NCBI GenBank assembly: GCA_003220055.1
Contig: QHRF01000088.1
Span: 19,393 to 54,400 of the forward strand
Origin: Verrucomicrobiota bacterium
GTDB taxonomy: Bacteria; Verrucomicrobiota; Verrucomicrobiia; Chthoniobacterales; UBA10450
DNA length: 35,008 bases
Direction of reading: 5' to 3'
Made by a program: the position numbers and the translations under genes. The notes beneath the pieces are model-generated. The model was not told the DNA's origin. It saw nothing but the letters and a program-made list of their open reading frames with translations, and searched no databases. Below are positions 25,043 to 33,286 of this stretch, piece by piece; the stretch's first letter is position 1; every line of letters begins with the position of its first letter.

Positions 25043-27564
25043 GCGGCAGCCACCTTGCTGTCAAACCGCACTAACGGGAGCGAAATGTGAAACGCCGTGC
25101 CCTTGTCCAGTTCGCTCTCGACTTCGATTTGTCCTCGGTGCTCCTGAATGATTCCGTGCACGACCGATAGCCCAAGTCCCGTTCCGTAGTCTTTGGTGGT
25201 GAAGAACGGATCGAAGACGTGCGGAATATCTTCGGCCCGAATTCCTTCTCCGCTGTCGCGAATGGTAATGCGCAACGCCTCGCCCGCCCGTCCATTCCCA
25301 TTGCTCTCGCCATTGGCAGAGCCAAGGGCGCTCATCCACTGTTCGTTCGAGCGAATTTCAGTCTTCACTGATAATTCGCCATGCGTTTTCATCGCATCCA
25401 TGGCGTTTAAAAAAAAGTTGAGAAAAACCTGCTCCAGCTGATCAGCATCGCCGTGGATCGTATCGACATCCGCGCACCACGAATGATTCAATTTAATATC
25501 TTTCTGGTAAAGCCTGTGGCCAACAAGCGTAAGCGCTTTTTCCAGAATCTCATGCACATGCAGCGGTTTGAGAATTGGTTTGGCCGGCCGCGCAAACCGA
25601 AGCAGCTGATTTACGAGTGAATCAATTCGGTCGATCTCGTGCCCGATTAAATTCGAAAACGTGTCCCGAAAATCGGAGTCCTGATAACGCTCAGGAAGAA
25701 GTTGGGCGAAAGTTTTGAGCGAGACGAGCGGGTTCTTGATCTCGTGCGCCATTCCCGCTGAAAGTGTTCCAAGACTGGCCAGCCGGTCGCTGCGACGAAT
25801 TTGCAGTTCCAAACGTTTGATTGCGGTAATGTCCGTCAGCACCATCAACGCACCGAGCATTTGTCCATCTTCGCCATGAAAGATTTGTGTGCTCGTGCGC
25901 ACAATCAGGTCCTGATTGTCTGCGCGCAGAATGATTTCACCACTTTCCTGGCTTTCTCCTGTGCGCAATGTGTCGCGCAGCGGCGCCCCCAGTTGATTCG
26001 GCAGATTATCCAGCGAGCGGTCGAGCACCTCCTCGGAATTGAGTCCAGTGATTAGCCCGGCCTCGTTGTTGAAGACCGTGATGCGTTCGTCGGTCCCAGC
26101 CGCGATGACGCCGCTGGTGAGATTTTCCAGCAATGTCTCATTATAAATCTTCGCGTTCTGTACTTCGGTGAAAAGTTCCGCGTTCTCGATGGCGACGGCG
26201 AGCTGGCCGCACAGCACCTGAAGCGCGCTTTGCTCGACGGCGCCGTAAATTCGGCCGGATCGCCGTGGGCCGAGCAGCAGCACGCCGGCCAATTGATCAC
26301 GCGCAAAGATTCCCATGGCCAGCGCAATTTGAAGCGAGTCCAACTGCCGCATCACGCGCCGAAGCTGCGGCGTTGGCCTCGCGCGATGTAGTTCGTCCAT
26401 GACGATCGGTTCACGATTCGACTCAAGCTGGACGATCGTCGCCTGATCGCTCGTTAACGCCAATCGTTGACGCGATCCAATGTCGACCGTCGGATATTCC
26501 TGGGAAAATCCTTGCTTGTCCTGCAACAGGATTAAGACGCGGTCGGCGCCAACTGCCTCGGCTACGGTGCTGGCAAATCGATCGAGCAGGTCCCGTAAAG
26601 TTGTAACCGACGACAGTATTTTAGCTGCTTTGCTAACCGTGGCGCGAAAATCCAGCTGATGCGATCCGATGAAAAGACGTTCCGCCAGGCCTTGTGAAAT
26701 TCCTCGCGCCGGCGCCATCGCAAAGGCGACTACGATGGCCGCCGCCACATGCGCGATGGTGTGAGCGTTGCTCGCAGAGGATCGCAAGGCTGTTGCCACC
26801 AGCCACCAAACCAAAACATAAAGGGCGAGCAGATAAGCCGAGAGCAATCCGTAAGAAATTAGGCGCCGAAATAGGACCCCGACCTCCATGATTCTGCGCG
26901 TGGCGAGCCCGTAAGCGACCACGACGGTAAAAAGAACAACGCGAAACGGCGCTAACCAAAGCAAGCGCGATGGTTCGATAAAAAAACGAAGAACCTGATA
27001 AGCTGCGAGTGTAAATGCCAGGATAAGGATCGCGCCCAACAAAATGAATCCCAGTTCGGCTCGTTGTCTGCCCGAAGCCGCCCGCAAATCCCGCACGGAG
27101 ACAATAATTAGAGCGACAATGGCTGTGGCGAAGTAGAGCGCGTAAACGTAAACACCGATGCCATAGATCGGCTTGGGCGCGGACGCTTCCATTTGGGCGC
27201 CGATCAAAAAAAACTTTGTTTGGCAAAAACCGATCATCCCGATTGTCAGGACGGTCCATCCCCGTGACTGGCGAAGAATGTCGCGCCAGTTCTTCGGTCT
27301 TTCGCGAATCGAAAGACGCAGCAGGTTAAAGACAGCAAGTATCAGGATTCCTGCAGCGAATGCCTCTCGGATGCACCACGCTAAAATTGAGAGATTTGTC
27401 GTTATGGATCCGAAGTAAAGGCACCCCAGCCACCCGATTGCAGCCAAGGACAAAAAAAGAAAACTTTGATTGGGCTTGTGACGTGGATTGGCAAAGAACA
27501 CCGCCACAGCTATAGCCAACTGGATCGCGATCGCGCCAAGAATTGGGATTGTTTCGCTATTCAT
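25039..27564 (-). CDS. Membrane sensor histidine kinase (7TM-GAF-PAS, PrsK-like)
   Basis: An 841-residue kinase. The first 300 residues contain seven or eight hydrophobic helices (from IPILGAIAIQLAIAVAVFFA), as in 7TM-type and PrsK-type sensors. GAF (about 320-460) and PAS (about 480-590) domains follow. HisKA has His607 in GMAHEIKNPLVSLKTF, and a HATPase domain has DSGEGIRAEDIPHVFDPFF and GLGLSVV. PrsK kinases regulate exopolysaccharide/PEP-CTERM genes in other bacteria; no such locus is visible here. Its start overlaps the ketosynthase stop by 8 bases, and its stop overlaps the next kinase start by 4. Confidence 0.9.
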   Translation of the reverse strand: MNSETIPILGAIAIQLAIAVAVFFANPRHKPNQSFLFLSLAAIGWLGCLYFGSITTNLSILAWCIREAFAAGILILAVFNLLRLSIRERPKNWRDILRQSRGWTVLTIGMIGFCQTKFFLIGAQMEASAPKPIYGIGVYVYALYFATAIVALIIVSVRDLRAASGRQRAELGFILLGAILILAFTLAAYQVLRFFIEPSRLLWLAPFRVVLFTVVVAYGLATRRIMEVGVLFRRLISYGLLSAYLLALYVLVWWLVATALRSSASNAHTIAHVAAAIVVAFAMAPARGISQGLAERLFIGSHQLDFRATVSKAAKILSSVTTLRDLLDRFASTVAEAVGADRVLILLQDKQGFSQEYPTVDIGSRQRLALTSDQATIVQLESNREPIVMDELHRARPTPQLRRVMRQLDSLQIALAMGIFARDQLAGVLLLGPRRSGRIYGAVEQSALQVLCGQLAVAIENAELFTEVQNAKIYNETLLENLTSGVIAAGTDERITVFNNEAGLITGLNSEEVLDRSLDNLPNQLGAPLRDTLRTGESQESGEIILRADNQDLIVRTSTQIFHGEDGQMLGALMVLTDITAIKRLELQIRRSDRLASLGTLSAGMAHEIKNPLVSLKTFAQLLPERYQDSDFRDTFSNLIGHEIDRIDSLVNQLLRFARPAKPILKPLHVHEILEKALTLVGHRLYQKDIKLNHSWCADVDTIHGDADQLEQVFLNFFLNAMDAMKTHGELSVKTEIRSNEQWMSALGSANGESNGNGRAGEALRITIRDSGEGIRAEDIPHVFDPFFTTKDYGTGLGLSVVHGIIQEHRGQIEVESELDKGTAFHISLPLVRFDSKVAAA

Positions 27565-28801
27565 TTGGAGATACTCGATTCACCACGAGTGAACTCGCGC
27601 TCCCGCCGAGTCCGCGCACGTTTACCAATGCACGGTTAAGTTTTGTTCTCCGCGGACGCGACGGAACCACATCCAGATCGCATTCCGGGTCCGCGATCTC
27701 GTAATTCGCCGTCGGCGGAATCAATTGGTCGCGTATACTTAATGCACAGGCAGCGATTTGCAGTGGTCCGGCTGCCGCTAATGGATTGCCGGTAACTCCT
27801 TTGATTGAACTTACCGGAACTGCATAAGCCCGTTCTCTGAATACTTCCTTAATGTAGCGCACTTCCGCCGCGTCCAACGTCGGATCACCCGGACCATAAG
27901 CGGAGATATAATCGATATCCTCCGTGGTGCAGCCGGCGTTCGCCAAAGCCATTTGCATCGAGCCGCGCAAACCCGAAGCAATCCCTTCCGGCTCCAGATC
28001 GCGCTGGGCACCGTAACCGCTGATCTCAAGGTAGATTCGTGCTCCTCTCGCTTCAGCTCGTTGTAGATTTTCGAGCACAAACATACCCGCGCCTTCCGAC
28101 AAGACTCCGGACTTACGCGAAAGATCGAATGGCCGGCTGGCCCGCTCCGGCTCGCCATTGTGCGAGACACTCAGTCCACTTGCGATAAAACTGGCGACTC
28201 CGTGCAGCGTAATCGGAGCGTCTGCGCCGCCGGCAATGGCAAGTTCTGCCTCGCCCGACCGAATCATGTTCACGGCCAACGCCACCGCATCCAGGCCCGA
28301 AGGACAAGCGGAGGAAACGGTCGCTGCGTGTGCTCCGGCTCCAATGCGATCAGCAATCACGTTAGCAGCGGCCTGCGGTTTTGAAGCGCCGAGAGCCATC
28401 GGCGAGACACCGTCGAGTCCGCGTCGATCTGAATCCATAAAGACGCGTTCAATCACATCAAGGGCGCTCGTACTGACGCCCACGACGACAGGTGTCGGGC
28501 TCGGCAGGTCCAATTCTGTAATTTTCAGCCCGGCGTCTTCAATTGCCATCATCGCGGCGGCATAAGCCAGCTGCGTGTGTCGCGCCATCCGCTTCGGTTT
28601 TAGTTCCGGCTCGATGTAATTGAGTGGATTAAAATCTTTTATTTCGCCAGCAATCTGGTCCTTGAGACCGCTCGCGTCGAAGAAAGTGATCGGTGCGACG
28701 CCGCTGCGGCCGGCAAGAATCGATTCCCAGAACGCCTCGTTACCGATTCCGTTCGGAGCCAAAATCCCCATACCGGTGATCACAACGCGATTTCGCTTCA
28801 T
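27557..28801 (-). CDS. Degenerate beta-ketoacyl synthase (FabF/chain-length-factor-like)
   Basis: The 414-residue protein has the full thiolase-fold ketosynthase length. It opens with RVVITGMGILAPNGIG and has the nucleophile Cys166 in SSACPSGLDA, RPFDLSRKSGVLSEGAG and a C-terminal GLGGSASSLV. The two histidines needed for decarboxylative condensation are replaced: Tyr302 in YISAYGPGD (E. coli FabF His303) and Asn339 in VTGNPLAAAG (His340). The Lys in SSIKGVTG remains. The GPL after the last glycine run resembles KS-beta/chain-length factors, yet those usually lose the Cys instead. It probably cannot act as a normal condensing enzyme, and may be an acyl-binding or transfer protein. No acyl carrier protein or partner KS is adjacent. 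It sits in an overlapping gene set with two kinases. Confidence 0.85.
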   Translation of the reverse strand: MKRNRVVITGMGILAPNGIGNEAFWESILAGRSGVAPITFFDASGLKDQIAGEIKDFNPLNYIEPELKPKRMARHTQLAYAAAMMAIEDAGLKITELDLPSPTPVVVGVSTSALDVIERVFMDSDRRGLDGVSPMALGASKPQAAANVIADRIGAGAHAATVSSACPSGLDAVALAVNMIRSGEAELAIAGGADAPITLHGVASFIASGLSVSHNGEPERASRPFDLSRKSGVLSEGAGMFVLENLQRAEARGARIYLEISGYGAQRDLEPEGIASGLRGSMQMALANAGCTTEDIDYISAYGPGDPTLDAAEVRYIKEVFRERAYAVPVSSIKGVTGNPLAAAGPLQIAACALSIRDQLIPPTANYEIADPECDLDVVPSRPRRTKLNRALVNVRGLGGSASSLVVNRVSPNE

Positions 28802-28929
28802 TGATCCTGGCGCCTCTGCGCGCGGAGACGGCTCGTGAAGAAAGTCCGAGTGACCGCCGCCGTGAAGTCCGCGGGATTAGCGGTTAACTGGTTGTCGATT
28901 TTTTCGGCCACGAACGAATCACGACGCAT
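28798..28929 (-). CDS. Small ORF (43 aa) coupled to the ketosynthase gene
   Basis: ATG 28929 opens a 43-codon frame (MRRDSFVAEKIDNQLTANPA onwards) whose TGA overlaps the ketosynthase ATG in an ATGA at 28801-28798. It is not an acyl carrier protein; no Asp-Ser-Leu site is present. It could be a small protein or a leader frame for translational coupling. A TATAAT lies about 26 bases before its start. I do not recognise it and support comes only from the overlap. Confidence 0.35.
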   Translation of the reverse strand: MRRDSFVAEKIDNQLTANPADFTAAVTRTFFTSRLRAQRRQDQ

Positions 28930-28954
28930 TCTAGACGCTACATTAACTCCAGTC

Positions 28955-28960
28955 ATTATA
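28955..28960 (-). promoter_or_regulatory. Possible -10 box for the ketosynthase-kinase operon
   Basis: The minus strand reads TATAAT at 28960-28955, about 26 bases before the small ORF start. No good -35 hexamer lies 16-18 bases upstream, so an activator or another sigma factor would be needed. Weak evidence. Confidence 0.25.
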
Positions 28961-28984
28961 TTTTTTGCGCCCCAACCGGATCAC

Positions 28985-29013
28985 TTATTCACCAAAGCCG
29001 GAACTTATTCACA
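28985..29013 (+). promoter_or_regulatory. Pair of DnaA-box-like direct repeats
   Basis: TTATTCACC (28985-28993) and TTATTCACA (29005-29013) are parts of a 10-base direct repeat ACTTATTCAC spaced exactly 20 bases apart. The second matches the DnaA-box consensus TTATNCACA and the first differs by one base. They lie in the divergent control region between the ketosynthase-kinase set and the receiver-kinase hybrid. They could be DnaA sites or the tandem operator of another regulator. Confidence 0.4.
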
Positions 29014-29145
29014 AGTTGCACCTTGCGTGCCACTGATTTCTGCTTCACCGTTCGCCCGGCTGAGCTAGATGAATTTGCGCCTGTTTTTTTTGTTTCTCTG
29101 TCCCGTCCGCGGCATGCCCCTAGCTTCTACGGCCGCTGACGCATT

Positions 29146-30288
29146 ATGACCGCCGCGACCCAACTGCCCCAAATCCTTGTTATTGATGATGAAATGGGGC
29201 CGCGCGAAAGCTTGCGCATGCTCCTGAAACCGAATTATCAGGTGCACACGGCTGATTGTGTCGAGGCCGGGATCAAACTCCTCAAAGAGAAACAACCGGA
29301 CACGATTGTCATGGACATTCGGATGCCGGGAGTAAGCGGGATCGAGGGTTTGCGCCAAATTCGCGAGATTGATCCGCATTTATCGGTCATCATGCTCACC
29401 GGTTTTGGTGCGCTTGAAACTGCGAAGGAAGCTTTACGACTTGGCGCTAACGATTACATCGCCAAGCCATTTGATGCTCATGAAATGCAGCAGGTTATTA
29501 ATCGCAACGTTGAACGGACCCGCGCTCATCGGACGAGCGAAAATGCGGCTGCTGAAATCAAGGAATTGAACAACCGGTTGCTTAAGCAACTGGCGCAAAA
29601 AGAACGCTTGGCGGCGCTTGGCCAGGCGTCTGCCGAGTTTGTTCACGATCTTGGCAATCCACTCACTATTGTTTGGGGCTACGTCCAACTACTCGCGCGT
29701 CGTCTCGAAAAATCTGAGGAGGACGAAAGCGCCAGCTCGGTCAAAGAATTGAAAATCATCGAGCAACATGTGCGCACTTGTCGGGAATTGCTCACGATGT
29801 GGCAGGGCTACGGCAATGTCGAAGCTTCGCCCCCTAGACCGGTTTCCGTTTCGGCGACCCTTCAAGAGATTCTCAAGGGCCTCGCACCTGTGGCCGATCA
29901 AAAGGGGATCGCATTCCGAGTGACAATTTGTGATGACCGGTGCGTGCTTTTAGGAGACGCCTTGCAGCTTAATCGCGCCATTCAAAACGTCCTCATCAAT
30001 GCCGTCCAGGCTTGCCCGGAAAAAAAGGGAATTATCACAGTCAGGTGCACCCAAAAAGATTTTTACGTCGATCTTCGCGTCGAAGACAACGGGGCCGGGA
30101 TCCCGGCGGCTCAGTTGAACAAGGTTTTCGATCCTTATTTCACAACCAAACAGGCCACAAGCGGCACCGGTTTAGGACTCTATATCACCAAGAAGGTCAT
30201 CGAAGACCACAACGGCTCGATCAAAGTAGAAAGCACCCCCGGCGTTGGGACGATTTTCACGATTCGTCTCCCGTTATCGACTAGCTGA
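29146..30288 (+). CDS. Receiver-histidine kinase hybrid (soluble)
   Basis: The 380-residue protein begins with a receiver domain (about 8-125): acidic pair in LVIDDEMG, Asp57 in VMDIRMPG, Thr in VIMLTGFG, Lys in YIAKPFD. A short coiled linker follows, then a HisKA helix with His167 (FVHDLGNPLTIVWGY) and a HATPase domain (DNGAGIPAAQLNKVFDPYF, GTGLGLYITKK). No membrane segment is seen. This RR-HK order suits a phosphorelay node that is itself switched by an upstream kinase. It is divergent from the ketosynthase-kinase set, whose kinases are plausible partners. About 116 bases without an evident gene separate it from the LanB-like gene. Confidence 0.9.
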   Translation: MTAATQLPQILVIDDEMGPRESLRMLLKPNYQVHTADCVEAGIKLLKEKQPDTIVMDIRMPGVSGIEGLRQIREIDPHLSVIMLTGFGALETAKEALRLGANDYIAKPFDAHEMQQVINRNVERTRAHRTSENAAAEIKELNNRLLKQLAQKERLAALGQASAEFVHDLGNPLTIVWGYVQLLARRLEKSEEDESASSVKELKIIEQHVRTCRELLTMWQGYGNVEASPPRPVSVSATLQEILKGLAPVADQKGIAFRVTICDDRCVLLGDALQLNRAIQNVLINAVQACPEKKGIITVRCTQKDFYVDLRVEDNGAGIPAAQLNKVFDPYFTTKQATSGTGLGLYITKKVIEDHNGSIKVESTPGVGTIFTIRLPLSTS

Positions 30289-30404
30289 GTTGTAGCCACG
30301 GCGCGCTCTGTCTCTGTGCGCCAAGAACGTCTCGACCGAGGGAGGCGGCCGTAGCTCGCGCGGTTTCACTTGTCAGTTCCCTCGCGTTTGGTTTTGCTGA
30401 ACGC

Positions 30405-32465
30405 GTGCCGTATCGCCTCGCGCCAATTTTCCTGATTCGTTTAGCTGGCGCGCCTTTCGGCACGGTCGAACGTTTGGCCACACCGGTCACTGCCACCACC
30501 GCTCGCGATCTGGTCGTTAGGCAAAAACGAATCGAGCCGGGCGATGAGAAGGGCTTGGCGACAACGCTTCATGACGAGCTCGACGCCGCTCGAAAATCAT
30601 TGCTCGGTTCCGCCCGCACCATCTTGCCGCGCTATTTGATCTTTGGTGCAGAAGGAATGCGCGACCGCATTTCCTCTTTGTTGGAAATCAATCCGGATGC
30701 TGCGCTTCCCGCGCGCAACTCGCGCAGCCGCGAACGTGAGCGCCACCTCGTGCTTTATCTCCAACGCATCGCCGCGAAGAACGATACGTTTAGTGAGTTC
30801 GGACCTTCCGGCTGGGGCAGGATCGGCAAAAACGTTGCCGGAGTCGGATTGAAGCCGGAGCCCGGTATCGCAAAACGCGAAGCATTCCTGGAACGTTGGA
30901 CTGCTCACGCAATTGCGGCTGCGGTTAACGCTCGTCTAGAAAGCTCAAATCCGAAGCTAACGGTGCCCGCGCTGGAACCGCAGGCCGTGGAAATTTTGCT
31001 CGAAGACGTGACAAATTGGCTTCCAAGTCCCGCTCGCGACAAATGGTTGTCGATTTTGCAGGCGTTGGTCGAGCTCCCGCAGAAATTTGCCGCGACGACC
31101 GACACACTAGATCGACAATCGATCTTGGACGAAACCCAAGCGTCGCTGCAATCAATCGGCGCCAAACCAAAACAGGGCGATCGTTTTCTTTATACCGCTA
31201 GCAATCCGATCGGCGAAGAATGTTTTCGCGAATGTCATTTCGAAATTAACGAACGTTTGATCGATGAGGTTCCAATTCAGGCCGAGCCGTGGATCGACCT
31301 CTGGCGCGACAGTTACGCATTCATTGCTTCACGCGTGGGTGCTGGTTTGCGCGGAATCATGGAAAAGGCCGGCGCAAAAAGCGGTGTGATGCCGTTGCCC
31401 GCATTTCTGCAAGCGTGCGAAACGGCGAAACTGCCGCTGACCGGACCCGGGTTGGTTGCGCTCGCGGTCATGGCGTTTCAGGAAGTGAAAGCTGCATTTC
31501 GAAAACGATTGCAGCCGCATGTCGATCTTAGCGAATACGAACTTACACCCGAGGATTGCCATGTCGTCCGCGACAATTTCGATTACCCAAAGTTCGATGA
31601 GTACACTTATCCGTCAGCCGATCTGCAATTGGCCGCGACTTCAACTGAAGCGATCGAGGGCGGTGATTATCAATGGATCCTGGCCGAGCTGCATCCGCCA
31701 ATCGCAATGCTTCATCATTGCATGTACTGGAGTTGCCCAGACAAAGAAGCGCTCAGTCGCGCATTAGCGAGCACGACCTTCCGTCGTCCGACTTTCCACT
31801 TCGGTTTTTTCGCAGCGGATTTCACTGCTCATACCACCGTGCGTTTGTTCGACGCGATGCCCGGGCTTTCAAACTTCGTTGCGCCACAGCGCGCGAACCC
31901 GAACTGGAGAAGAATTCTGCCGACCGATGCTGAAGTTTATATCGATGAAACCACCGGCGACGTGTGTCTCCGCAAGATTGACAATCACGAACATCTCGGG
32001 TCGTTTGCGCGTGCCTGGGTGATTCCGCTTGGATTTCATCCGTTTCAATTCGGAATGGCTCAGCACACACCTCGGTTGCGTTGCGGGAAGGTGATTGTGC
32101 AACGTCGCAGCTGGACGGTGAAAGCCGAGGATTTGATGCCCGGCAATTACACCGGCATCTCGTGTAACTTAGTACTGGCCATCGCAAAATTGCGGGCCGA
32201 GAGAAATTTACCGCGCTTTGTTTACATTCGGCCGACCGAACAAGCATTGCGCCGTAGTGGCGCGGAAGGTCGCGATAAAGATACGAAACCGGTTTTTGTC
32301 GATCTCGAGAGCTATTTGTTCCTGGAAATTTTTTACCGTTGGCTGGTCAAGGCGGGCGAGATTGAAGTCACCGAAATGCTGCCTGACCCCGAGCATTTAT
32401 TTTGGAAAGAACCAGATGGCCGGCGCAGCTTTGAGCTGCGCACGCTGGTTGTTCCACGCTCATGA
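30405..32465 (+). CDS. LanB-type lantibiotic dehydratase homologue (glutamylation domain only)
   Basis: The 686-residue protein resembles the N-terminal glutamylation domain of class I lantibiotic dehydratases, which use glutamyl-tRNA to modify Ser/Thr in a precursor peptide. Recognisable parts are RHLVLYLQRIAAKNDTFSEF near residues 113-133 (the family's R..LxxLxR...PTPF region) and LPTDAEVYIDETTGDV. PRLRCGKVIVQRRSWTV and the end region LPRFVYIRP ... PVFVDLESYLFLE ... EMLPDPEHLF also match. No SpaB_C elimination domain follows; full LanB proteins are about 1000 residues. Stand-alone versions include split dehydratases and peptide aminoacyl-tRNA ligases (PEARLs). No precursor, cyclase or transporter gene is visible. 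GTG 30405 is the only candidate start in the frame. Its TGA overlaps the parA ATG by 4 bases. Confidence 0.72.
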   Translation: MPYRLAPIFLIRLAGAPFGTVERLATPVTATTARDLVVRQKRIEPGDEKGLATTLHDELDAARKSLLGSARTILPRYLIFGAEGMRDRISSLLEINPDAALPARNSRSRERERHLVLYLQRIAAKNDTFSEFGPSGWGRIGKNVAGVGLKPEPGIAKREAFLERWTAHAIAAAVNARLESSNPKLTVPALEPQAVEILLEDVTNWLPSPARDKWLSILQALVELPQKFAATTDTLDRQSILDETQASLQSIGAKPKQGDRFLYTASNPIGEECFRECHFEINERLIDEVPIQAEPWIDLWRDSYAFIASRVGAGLRGIMEKAGAKSGVMPLPAFLQACETAKLPLTGPGLVALAVMAFQEVKAAFRKRLQPHVDLSEYELTPEDCHVVRDNFDYPKFDEYTYPSADLQLAATSTEAIEGGDYQWILAELHPPIAMLHHCMYWSCPDKEALSRALASTTFRRPTFHFGFFAADFTAHTTVRLFDAMPGLSNFVAPQRANPNWRRILPTDAEVYIDETTGDVCLRKIDNHEHLGSFARAWVIPLGFHPFQFGMAQHTPRLRCGKVIVQRRSWTVKAEDLMPGNYTGISCNLVLAIAKLRAERNLPRFVYIRPTEQALRRSGAEGRDKDTKPVFVDLESYLFLEIFYRWLVKAGEIEVTEMLPDPEHLFWKEPDGRRSFELRTLVVPRS

Positions 32466-33286
32466 AAATTGTCGCGATCGCTAATCAAAAAGGCGGAGTG
32501 GGCAAGACAACGACTGCCGTGAATCTCGGCGTGGCGTTAGCGGAAAAGAAACGGCGCGTTCTCCTAATTGATCTCGATCCTCAGGCGAATGCGACCAGCG
32601 CGCTCGGCATGCAGGAAGTGGAAGGCGAGAGCATTTACGAACCGCTTGTCGGCGGAACGTCCATCGCCGACAAAATATTACCGACCCGCGTCGATAATTT
32701 ATTCATCATTCCGGCCGATCTCGATCTGGCCGGCGCGGAAGTTGAAATTGCGCGAATGCCGGACCACCTCACGCGTTTGGCCAGGATATTATCGACCTTT
32801 CGGTTGGATGAAACGTTTGACCTCGTCCTTTTGGATTGTCCGCCTTCACTAGGCATTCTCATGACCAACGCGCTCGCCGCGGCCGACGAAATCCTGACTC
32901 CAATCCAGTGCGAATATTTCGCCCTCGAAGGCTTGGTCAAAATTGTCCGCGTGGTTGAGCAAGTGCGGGATTCAGGCGCGAACGATCAAATCGAGATCGG
33001 CGGCATTGTCATGACCATGTTCGACAGGAGGACCAATCTGAGCGGGCAAGTGGTCGACGAAGTGCGGCAACATTTTGGCAGTCGCGTTTACAATACGGTG
33101 ATTCCGCGCACGGTCCGGTTAAGCGAGGCGCCCAGCTTCGGGAAATCGATTCTCGAGTACGACCCGAGCGGCGCCGGCGCCGGCGCTTATCGCGCTCTCG
33201 CGCGTGAATTCATCAAGCGACATGCTCCTTCAGCCATTGCTCGCGAGACAGAGAAAACACATTCGCTGGAAAGCCTCGGAAAGTAG
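32462..33286 (+). CDS. parA: ParA/Soj family ATPase
   Basis: A 274-residue ParA ATPase of the chromosomal Soj type, which form DNA-bound gradients to partition chromosomes or position cargo. The deviant Walker A is KGGVGKTT (residues 10-17) after IANQ. LLIDLDPQANATS, LVLLDCPPSLG and the C-terminal TVIPRTVRLSEAPSFGKSIL are typical. There is no N-terminal DNA-binding extension. ParB normally follows Soj, but here the next gene is a convergent GNAT gene and no parB is in the window. The start overlaps the LanB-like gene (ATGA), so the two are co-translated. The last 74 bases are antisense to the end of the GNAT gene. Confidence 0.93.
   Translation: MKIVAIANQKGGVGKTTTAVNLGVALAEKKRRVLLIDLDPQANATSALGMQEVEGESIYEPLVGGTSIADKILPTRVDNLFIIPADLDLAGAEVEIARMPDHLTRLARILSTFRLDETFDLVLLDCPPSLGILMTNALAAADEILTPIQCEYFALEGLVKIVRVVEQVRDSGANDQIEIGGIVMTMFDRRTNLSGQVVDEVRQHFGSRVYNTVIPRTVRLSEAPSFGKSILEYDPSGAGAGAYRALAREFIKRHAPSAIARETEKTHSLESLGK

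Noticed and set aside
28798-28929. Acyl carrier protein for the ketosynthase
   Set aside because: The 43-aa frame is too short and has no Ser in an Asp-Ser-Leu phosphopantetheine context.
28835-29068. Plus-strand 77-aa frame upstream of the receiver-kinase hybrid
   Set aside because: It crosses the DnaA-like repeats and the probable minus-strand promoter, looks compositionally random and conflicts with the small ORF coupled to the ketosynthase.
30289-30404. Precursor peptide for the LanB-like enzyme
   Set aside because: No start codon with a Ser/Thr/Cys-rich core is found on either strand; only a weak GGCGC/GCGCC hairpin is seen.
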